Source: Lachnospiraceae bacterium
Lineage (GTDB): Bacteria > Bacillota_A > Clostridia > Lachnospirales > Lachnospiraceae
DNA: 8,432 nucleotides
Assembly: GCA_024689605.1 (NCBI GenBank)
Contig: JAILDD010000097.1
Location: 1-8,432 of the forward strand
Reading direction: 5' to 3'
The notes under the pieces are model-generated. The model was given only the letters and a program-made list of their open reading frames with translations. It searched no databases and was not told the origin of the DNA. Made by a program: the position numbers and the translations under genes. Below are positions 1 through 6,100 of this stretch, in pieces. Position 1 is the stretch's first letter; each line of letters begins with the position of its first letter.

Positions 1-302
1 CGCAGATAGTCCTTATAAAGACGCCGTACAAGCACTCCGTCCCCATCATCAAGCTGCGGAAGCTTAAGGTATAACTTCCCAACCGTCTGAATGAACTCAT
101 CCCTTTTCCTGATACGGTATGCCGCTCCGGATAAAGCAGTAGCCACCTCGCCGGCACCCTCTATTTCTTCTTCAGGACAGATTGTCTGTCTGTCAAAACT
201 TACGATCTTATAGGCATGCAGGAAACGTTCCTCTTCTGTCAGCATTTTGTCAAGATCTGCAATCAGATGGTCCGTTTCTTTATCTTCCTGTTTTACATCT
301 GC
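1..302 (-). other. C-terminal extension of the fused protein, possibly the start of an M3/M32-like peptidase domain
   Basis: After the last HD-GYP helix (around residue 1272) comes an acidic linker, then a helical segment without counterpart in the other HD-GYP units. It contains SFDRQTICPEEEIE (D1309, P1315), then GEVATALSGAAYRI, and ends in RRLYKDYL. The pattern hDxxTxxPxxxxE followed by amphipathic helices recalls the N-terminal region of some M3 or M32 metallopeptidases of Lachnospiraceae. This rests on memory only. The HEXXH zinc site that would settle it would lie outside the window. No convincing separate start precedes this segment: the Met at 1292 has no Shine-Dalgarno, and the one at 1264 has AGGA only about 2 bases away. 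Confidence 0.4.
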
Positions 303-3300
303 ATAATCATTTCTGCCGTTATCCAGCATATCCTGCAGCAGATAAAAAGTATTCTCATAATTCTCACCGCGTACATGTTCAAGTATATGTACTATCTCAG
401 CCCGAAGTTTATCATCCTTCAGACATTCTGCTATGATCGGTGAGTAACGTGTTCCGGCTCCGTCCTGTATCTCACGGATGATTTCTGACGGATGTTTTCC
501 CACAGCATAGCTCCTGCCGACTGAATCTGTTGCCGCATCCAGACAGTCTGCCACTGCCACAATATCAATTATTGTCTTATACGTGGACGAAGATGTATCA
601 AAATCACCGGGATATCCATTGCTGTTGTCGTACCATTTATGGTGTCCTTTGGCAATATCAGCATAATCCTTAGTGGAGGCATGGCTTTCCAGCAGCATTG
701 CTCCCACTCCCGGATGGTGTTTAAGAAGTTCAAATTCATGATCCAAAAGCTTCCTGCCATATACAAATATAGTATCTATCATTGGAATCTTGCCGAAATC
801 ATGGCAGATTGCAGCGTTATAACAAAACTTCTGAATCTGTGTTTCCTTCCATTCCACATCAGATTCTTTTTTACAACCGCATATTCCTATGAAAGCCTTG
901 GGATTCAGCCTCAGCATATGTTTACACAGACATAAGGAAAGCTTGCCCACAAGCATGGAATGAACATAGGTCGGCGGATGGATCGCAGCCATACTGTAGA
1001 GCCCCATTTTAAGAAAATCAGTTTTGCCGGGTAGCTCCACAAAATTGTAAATAAGCTCTGAAAAATACTCCAGCATAAGGGAATAAGCGCCGGCATTTGA
1101 AGCCTTAAATACATAAGCGATCACCCACTGATAAACCGAATCCAGATTTTTTACATCATTTTCAGAAAGCTCATTCTGTCCCTTAAAACTGATAACATAT
1201 TCCGCCGGTACCTGGATATTAGGGATGACCGAATCAAAATCGTAATCAAAACGACGCCATGTATAAAAAATGTACAGAAGTTCCTTACGGTATTCGGCCA
1301 GACTTACCAGTCCTGCATGGTAGCGGTTTCTGATTATCAGAAGTCTGACGCTTGCTTCAGGCAGGGTTTCGCTGTTCTTTTCAGGGTCCTGCCCCCAGAT
1401 AGCGCGCAGTTCCTCAAGAAGATCAACAATCTCAAGACACTGTTCTTTTGTAATCACCCTGGGATTCCCGCATTCAGTGGACTGCCCTATATATTCAAGA
1501 CTTCTCAGCTGATGATAATCCCAGTCATAATCAGGCGCCTGTTCCCTGTAAAAACTGTCTTTTGAAAGATAGAATGATTCCTTCAGCCTGGATATAAAAG
1601 TCTCATTTGCAACAGCAGAAAGATCTGTTTCATATAAGAAAACCGCATATCTGGAATTGATGAGCACCAGCTCCTTGCTATCCTTATCAAGAGAAGCAAA
1701 TTTATCCTTATCAAGAAATTCCCATATTTCTTTTGCGGCATCAATGCCCTCTTCCCTGTATTTTTTCATCAGTCCATCGGCAGTTTTCATCCGCTTGGCC
1801 TGATGCATCATTTCATAACATGATGATATATGTATATCAAGCTGACTTATCAGATCTGCGCTGTCCTGTTTTTCCCTGGCATCCTTCAAAAGGCGCTTTG
1901 ATATAAGATATACCAGGCTCTGGTCATAGTCGGAAAGGTCCTGTCCGTTTAATAGTTCATTACAAAACATCCTCAGGCTTTCAGCAGTTTCGGGATCATA
2001 GTTTCTTTCATCCTCAAGCATAGGATAAAGAGTAAGTTCCAGAATCTTCCTGTTTTCACCTGCTAACATTCCTATCTCTTTGAAATGCTGCCTGAGCAGA
2101 TCACCATAGCCCGATGCTACACCGACCTCATCTATCTGAGGACTGGACAGCTGCCTTATGCGGGCAATCCTTAAGACCACATCCTTAAGACGAGTATCAA
2201 AATCCTGCATGACACTTTCCTGCATGGTACGAAGCAGCAGATAAGCATTTCTGTAATGATCTTCCCTGCCGCGCTGAAGAAGAAAGTCAATATCTTCCCT
2301 TACTTCCGCAAGTTCCAGGACCGATACTACTTCAGGCATATAATGAGTTCCACTGCCTTTCTTAAGGTCAGCTATAAGTCCGTCTGTAGTATGTGTGCGC
2401 TTATAGCTTCTTCCTATCCTGTCCGTAGATGCATCAAGGCAGTCTGCTACTGTCACAATCTTAACCAGAATATTTCCGTCATCCTCACCATCCGAAATGA
2501 TCGGATACCCCTTTTTAACGTCATGCCATATATGATGCTTTAATGCAATATCCGCATAGTCCTTTGTTGAACTGTATTTTCCCAGCCACATGCTTCCCAT
2601 TCCTGCATGTTCCCTGAGAAGAAGCTTTTCCTGTTCCACCAGGTCCCTGCCATAGGTCCCTATAGTGTCTATAACGCTGATCTTGCCAAAATCATGGCAT
2701 ATTGCAGCATGGTAGACAAGGGAAAGTATGTGTTCCTCATTTGCGGCCACATCCCCGGCATCCGCACATCCGCATATTCCTATAAACAGCTCCGGCGAAC
2801 GTCTTATCATATGCTCGCAGATACAGCGTGACAGAACAGCCACCTGCATGCTGTGGACGTAAGTCGGCGGATGCAGTGCCGCGATACATCGTAATCCCAT
2901 CTGTTCAAAATCGAATTCACCGGGTATCTGTATAAACGCATTAAGGAACATGCAAAGATAATCCAGCATACAGGAATATGCTTCATCACCGTCAGACTGC
3001 ATTATATAATTGCATATCTGAAAATAGAATTCACGAAGCTGCTCAAGCAGCTCTTCGTCAGTATCTTCAGGCCGAACCGTTGAAAGATACTCTGCGGGAA
3101 CCAGTATATTCGCCATAACAGAGTACATATCATACTTTGTATCGCCCCATTTTGTATACAGGTCAACAAGAGCTTTCCGGTAATTCTCAACCCATAGCCT
3201 GCCGCTGTAATAATAGTTTCTTAACTGCAGCAGTTCCATATGGAAACGTGGAAGATTTTTCTCATTTCCCAGTGGATCTTCACTCCACAGGTCCACCAGT

Positions 3301-4118
3301 TCATCCATATGCCCGGCAATCCGTATGCACTGTTCTTTAGTCATCTGCCATGCGTTGCCATTTTCAGTCAGCTGGCCGATATTTTCAAGACATCTTATTT
3401 TCTGTCTGTTCCAGTTGAATTCAGGAACCGCTTCCCTGTAAAACGGATCATCTGCTATAACAAGAAAACTCTCCATTGCCGAAAGCCGTTCTTCATTGAC
3501 TTTTTCCCCTGTCATGAAAAAGCTGTCGTACATAGCCGTATAAAAATTGGCTATGATAAGGACCTTTGATCGGCTTTCCGGATTCTTAAGCGTAATGAAG
3601 CGGTCCTTATCAAGATAAGCAAGTATCCGTCTTGCTGACCGCAGCCCGTTTCTCTGATAAGTTTCCGTAATGGTCCTGTTGGTTACCACACGGTTTGCCC
3701 GGGTCATGTTGTTGTAGCAGGCGTATATATATACCCGCCCCCAACTGATTATGAGATCATCATCTTTTTTCTTGACAGCATCCTTATATAATTTTTCCGA
3801 AACAAGATACAGAAGGGAAATATCCAGTTCCTCCTGGGGCCAGGGTTTCAGAAGAAAATCACAGAATTCACCGAGAACATCCTGTAGATCTGCATTCAGA
3901 AGGGCGGTATTTTCCAGCAGCGGATATAAAACATTTTTAAGCATCCGCTTATTGTCATTTGCAAGAGCACCTATTTCTTTTGATTTAAGCTTAAGTTCCC
4001 TGCTGTATCCTTCTCCCGTGCCCACACCTGAAGGATGAGCGACAGAAAGCAGGCGTATCTTCCTGATACGCTGCACATAAGCATCCAGTTCAGTTTTCAG
4101 CACATCTGCCTTTATCAT
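1..4118 (-). CDS. Giant tandem HD-GYP protein (two fused units plus C-terminal extension), 3' end outside window
   Basis: Starts at ATG 4118 and remains open to the window edge: 1372 complete codons and no in-frame stop in a full manual translation. It has three parts. Unit 1 (about residues 1-636) and unit 2 (about 637-1272) each repeat the layout of the upstream gene: a roughly 400-residue helical region, then an HD-GYP-type domain. Unit 1 ligands are H422, HD475-476, H504, HH528-529 and D559, with GYP at 537-539. Unit 2 ligands are H1053, HD1106-1107, H1135, HH1159-1160 and D1191, with GYP at 1168-1170. Residues 1273-1372 are a different, unfinished domain, tentatively peptidase-like. HD-GYP domains are metal-dependent phosphodiesterases, usually acting on cyclic di-GMP, but activity here is inferred. 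No signal peptide or membrane segment is evident, so it is probably cytosolic. Its start overlaps the preceding stop (ATGA), implying translational coupling. The domains run continuously in frame, which argues against a pseudogene. Confidence 0.9.
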   Translation of the reverse strand, partial: MIKADVLKTELDAYVQRIRKIRLLSVAHPSGVGTGEGYSRELKLKSKEIGALANDNKRMLKNVLYPLLENTALLNADLQDVLGEFCDFLLKPWPQEELDISLLYLVSEKLYKDAVKKKDDDLIISWGRVYIYACYNNMTRANRVVTNRTITETYQRNGLRSARRILAYLDKDRFITLKNPESRSKVLIIANFYTAMYDSFFMTGEKVNEERLSAMESFLVIADDPFYREAVPEFNWNRQKIRCLENIGQLTENGNAWQMTKEQCIRIAGHMDELVDLWSEDPLGNEKNLPRFHMELLQLRNYYYSGRLWVENYRKALVDLYTKWGDTKYDMYSVMANILVPAEYLSTVRPEDTDEELLEQLREFYFQICNYIMQSDGDEAYSCMLDYLCMFLNAFIQIPGEFDFEQMGLRCIAALHPPTYVHSMQVAVLSRCICEHMIRRSPELFIGICGCADAGDVAANEEHILSLVYHAAICHDFGKISVIDTIGTYGRDLVEQEKLLLREHAGMGSMWLGKYSSTKDYADIALKHHIWHDVKKGYPIISDGEDDGNILVKIVTVADCLDASTDRIGRSYKRTHTTDGLIADLKKGSGTHYMPEVVSVLELAEVREDIDFLLQRGREDHYRNAYLLLRTMQESVMQDFDTRLKDVVLRIARIRQLSSPQIDEVGVASGYGDLLRQHFKEIGMLAGENRKILELTLYPMLEDERNYDPETAESLRMFCNELLNGQDLSDYDQSLVYLISKRLLKDAREKQDSADLISQLDIHISSCYEMMHQAKRMKTADGLMKKYREEGIDAAKEIWEFLDKDKFASLDKDSKELVLINSRYAVFLYETDLSAVANETFISRLKESFYLSKDSFYREQAPDYDWDYHQLRSLEYIGQSTECGNPRVITKEQCLEIVDLLEELRAIWGQDPEKNSETLPEASVRLLIIRNRYHAGLVSLAEYRKELLYIFYTWRRFDYDFDSVIPNIQVPAEYVISFKGQNELSENDVKNLDSVYQWVIAYVFKASNAGAYSLMLEYFSELIYNFVELPGKTDFLKMGLYSMAAIHPPTYVHSMLVGKLSLCLCKHMLRLNPKAFIGICGCKKESDVEWKETQIQKFCYNAAICHDFGKIPMIDTIFVYGRKLLDHEFELLKHHPGVGAMLLESHASTKDYADIAKGHHKWYDNSNGYPGDFDTSSSTYKTIIDIVAVADCLDAATDSVGRSYAVGKHPSEIIREIQDGAGTRYSPIIAECLKDDKLRAEIVHILEHVRGENYENTFYLLQDMLDNGRNDYADVKQEDKETDHLIADLDKMLTEEERFLHAYKIVSFDRQTICPEEEIEGAGEVATALSGAAYRIRKRDEFIQTVGKLYLKLPQLDDGDGVLVRRLYKDYL
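303..2210 (-). repeat. Protein-level tandem repeat, unit 2 of the fused HD-GYP protein
   Basis: This segment encodes about residues 637-1272, the second in-frame copy of the architecture. Its DSFYREQAPDYDW motif ends at W866, 630 residues after the equivalent W236 of unit 1. The HD pair (1106-1107) lies 631 residues after that of unit 1. Its third ligand region reads HHPGVGAML, close to the classic HPxxGA of HD-GYP domains. The position that is Arg in the other two copies (TDR before VGRSY or IGRSY) is Ser1199 here. Confidence 0.85.
2208..2221 (-). promoter_or_regulatory. Possible internal ribosome binding site and ATG at the unit 1/unit 2 junction
   Basis: Just before Met637, the first residue of unit 2, the minus strand reads AGGA (2218-2221), seven bases, then ATG (2208-2210). 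This is normal Shine-Dalgarno geometry and falls at the point where the duplicated architecture restarts. It may be a relic of the start codon of a once separate gene, or still allow unit 2 to be made on its own. Met632, slightly upstream, has no such site. Confidence 0.4.
2211..4118 (-). repeat. Protein-level tandem repeat, unit 1 of the fused HD-GYP protein
   Basis: This segment encodes residues 1-636 and aligns end to end with the 630-residue upstream protein and with unit 2. Shared landmarks in order are an ENK/DNK-type helix near residue 60, a YLDKD-F-L segment, the DDPFYRE-P-NW motif ending at W236, a VPAEY motif, HPPTYVHS (H422), ICHDFGKI (HD475-476), HH528-529 and GYP 537-539. The tail NAYLLLRTM corresponds to SRAYQMIRDF near the end of the upstream protein. 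The copies differ clearly in DNA and protein, so this is an old duplication rather than a fresh one. Confidence 0.85.
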
Positions 4119-4129
4119 AGATTTTCACC
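4115..4129 (-). promoter_or_regulatory. ATGA stop-start overlap with GGTGA ribosome binding site
   Basis: The stop TGA (4115-4117) of the upstream HD-GYP gene overlaps the ATG (4116-4118) of the giant gene in the sequence ATGA. A GGTGA (4125-4129), matching part of the anti-Shine-Dalgarno complement, lies six bases before the ATG. This arrangement is typical of translational coupling by terminating ribosomes, and it supports 4118 as the true start. Confidence 0.75.
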
Positions 4130-6007
4130 GTAGAGAATGCTCTGTTCCGTAAAATCTCTTATCATCTGATATGCTCTTGAATAGCTGTCACGCCGACCCT
4201 GCTGCATCAGATACTCCACATCCCTGCGAACAGCTTCTTCTTCAAAGAGTTCTGCCAGGTATGGCGCATATCTTGTCCCAGCCCCGGCCTTAAGCTCACC
4301 GATAAATTCTTCCAGTGACTTTCCCTTGCTGTATGAACGGCCGACCCTGTCTGTAGCAGCATCAAGTCCGTCAGCACAAGCAACAATGTCGATCACGGCT
4401 TTTTCAGGCAGAGCCGATATATCAGCTTTAGGATATCCGCTGCTTCCGTCATACCATAGATGGTGGTAACGGGCCACATTGGCATATTTTGCCGTTGTTG
4501 CATGCTTTTCAAGCATGCAGGCCCCCATATCAGAATGAAGCTTTAAAAGTTCGTATTCCTCATCCATAAGATTTCTACCGTATACCATTATCGTATCTGC
4601 AAACATAATCTTACCAAAATCATGACAGAGCCCTGCATTATAAACAAAGGACAGTATTTCCTGGGGATTTCCGGATTTTTCAATGCCATCAAAAAGTCCT
4701 GCTCCTTTACGCAGAAGGTGTCCTGCGATACACCGGGCAATCTGTCCCACCATGATACTGTGTACATATGTAGGCGTATGGACCGCGGCAAGATATCCCA
4801 GACCCATGCTTTCAAAGCTCCTGCCCCCCGGTATTTCCATGAAATCATACATCTGCCTTGCAAGGCAGTCCAGCAGGTCACTGTTTAAAAAGCTTCCTGA
4901 TGACTGATGCGCATAATCCAGGGTATTCAGATAAAAACGCTCAATATAATATTTATCCCTTTCGGAAAGACGCTCATTTTTTAAAGACAGTATATAGTCC
5001 GTGGGGCACCAAAGGAACAGTGCCAGATCATCCCAGTCTTTTTCAGCTCTCACATTACGCTGTTCGTACATTTTCAGAAGTTCACTACGATATTCCCTTC
5101 CGGTCAGTTCACCGCTTAAGTGTTCTGCACGAAGCAGCAGGAATTTCAGCATATTTTCATCCATCTGTGCCGAAAACCATTGCCTGTCAGCATGCCATAA
5201 TTCATCCAGTTCCTTCATCCGTCTGCATATCAGCTTAAGCTGGTCAGAATCAAAACCTGCCTCATTATTATTATCAAGGCTCAGCGCATAATAGTAGTAT
5301 ATACGCTGAATATGAAGTTTCCAGTCATACTCAGGCATCTCCCTCTGATAATAAGGATCATCTGCAAGCTTAAGCGACTCTGCCAGCCTGTCAAGCATCC
5401 ATGTCCGTTCCTCTCCCGTCAGAGACCTGCCTTCGTAAAGCACCGTCACATATCTGGAATTTACTATCACTATGCTCCTGCTGTCATTATTCAATGTATC
5501 AAAGTTTTCCGGTGGCAGGTATTCCAGCAGTTTTTTACCGGCCTTTAATCCTCTCTGCCTGTAATATTCAGAGATATCCGGCCTGTTATAGATTTTTTTT
5601 GTAATAAATACCATGAAATAACAGGAAGTAACTTCCCTGTCCAGCTGCAATATCAGCTCATCAGGAGAAACATTCCTCTTTTCGGCCAGATCCAGTATGA
5701 CACCGGAAAGCTTGGCATGCATGAAGGGATCAAGGTGATCGATTTTTATGGAATCCTGAAGGGAATCTTCCAGCTGACCGAAGGACTCTATGATATCACT
5801 ATCGAAAACAGCATCCGGAGACAGATACGGATAAAAATATTTTGAAAGAATTTCCTTGTTTTCTTCAGCCAGTCTGCTGATGATAAGATAGTTGTCCTGC
5901 AAAACCATGCCATAATCATCTGCCGCCGCTATATCTTTAAGCTTGGCAGAAGTAAGCATTCGGATCTTTTCAGTATTTTTGACATAGTTTTTCAGTTCTT
6001 CTCTCAT
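4115..6007 (-). CDS. Stand-alone HD-GYP-type phosphohydrolase with helical N-terminal region
   Basis: A 630-residue protein. Residues 1-400 are predicted mainly helical and carry DDPYYQREMPEYDW ending at W229; this region matches no domain I can name but recurs in both units of the next gene. Residues 410-600 form an HD-GYP-type domain: H416 (VHSIMV), HD462-463 (CHDFGK), H491, HH515-516, D520, GYP 524-526, D546, then TDR-GRSY (552-559) and GTRY-P (577-582). All expected metal ligands are present. The family hydrolyses cyclic di-GMP or related nucleotides; the substrate here is unproven. The glutamate normally following HH is Leu517, and DGSSGYP has one residue more than DGxGYP. There is no signal peptide or membrane helix. 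An in-frame TAA just upstream (6011-6013), plus alignment with the paralogues, fixes the start, although no Shine-Dalgarno precedes it. The giant paralogue gene follows with an ATGA overlap. Confidence 0.9.
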   Translation of the reverse strand: MREELKNYVKNTEKIRMLTSAKLKDIAAADDYGMVLQDNYLIISRLAEENKEILSKYFYPYLSPDAVFDSDIIESFGQLEDSLQDSIKIDHLDPFMHAKLSGVILDLAEKRNVSPDELILQLDREVTSCYFMVFITKKIYNRPDISEYYRQRGLKAGKKLLEYLPPENFDTLNNDSRSIVIVNSRYVTVLYEGRSLTGEERTWMLDRLAESLKLADDPYYQREMPEYDWKLHIQRIYYYYALSLDNNNEAGFDSDQLKLICRRMKELDELWHADRQWFSAQMDENMLKFLLLRAEHLSGELTGREYRSELLKMYEQRNVRAEKDWDDLALFLWCPTDYILSLKNERLSERDKYYIERFYLNTLDYAHQSSGSFLNSDLLDCLARQMYDFMEIPGGRSFESMGLGYLAAVHTPTYVHSIMVGQIARCIAGHLLRKGAGLFDGIEKSGNPQEILSFVYNAGLCHDFGKIMFADTIMVYGRNLMDEEYELLKLHSDMGACMLEKHATTAKYANVARYHHLWYDGSSGYPKADISALPEKAVIDIVACADGLDAATDRVGRSYSKGKSLEEFIGELKAGAGTRYAPYLAELFEEEAVRRDVEYLMQQGRRDSYSRAYQMIRDFTEQSILYGENL

Positions 6008-6043
6008 AGCTTATAGTTTACAGAATATAGGATGATTTTTCAA
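6007..6043 (-). promoter_or_regulatory. Putative promoter of the HD-GYP operon, giving a leaderless transcript
   Basis: The short gap after the terminator contains TTGAAA (6038-6043) as a -35 candidate, exactly 17 bases, then TAAACT (6015-6020) as a -10 candidate (4 of 6 matches to consensus). Seven bases further is the A of the start codon at 6007. No Shine-Dalgarno is seen before this ATG. Together these suggest transcription beginning at or next to the start codon. The -35 sits directly beside the terminator U-tract. Confidence 0.4.
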
Positions 6044-6044
6044 T

Positions 6045-6077
6045 AAAAAAGCACCCTCCGCATATCACGAAGGGTGC
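6045..6077 (-). terminator. Rho-independent terminator after the peptide-binding protein gene
   Basis: On the minus strand a 10-bp stem (6068-6077 with 6051-6060, including one T-G wobble) encloses a seven-base loop (TGATATG) and is followed at once by six Ts (6045-6050). The outer arms are GCACCCT and AGGGTGC. It lies 24 bases after the lipoprotein stop and closes the oligopeptide transporter unit. Confidence 0.9.
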
Positions 6078-6100
6078 CGGAAAATCATTTGAACTGTGTC

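Noticed and set aside
569..3190. Short minus-strand frames at 569-766, 911-1114, 2807-2989 and 3002-3190
   Set aside because: They lie in other reading frames inside the continuous giant gene and show no domain pattern of their own.
182..4038. Plus-strand frames between 182 and 4038 (up to 109 residues)
   Set aside because: They are antisense to a verified coding frame, rich in the biased composition expected of a complementary strand, and lack ribosome binding sites and recognisable motifs.
1..4118. Broken or frameshifted HD-GYP pseudogene
   Set aside because: A complete codon-by-codon reading shows no stop, and all motifs of both units occur in one frame at the expected spacing.
4858..5238. 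126-codon plus-strand frame antisense to the stand-alone HD-GYP gene
   Set aside because: No recognisable domain, and it is fully covered by a well-supported gene on the other strand.
6008..6100. Cyclic di-GMP riboswitch before the HD-GYP operon
   Set aside because: The gap is too short once the terminator is placed and shows no riboswitch-like core; transcription probably starts at the coding start.
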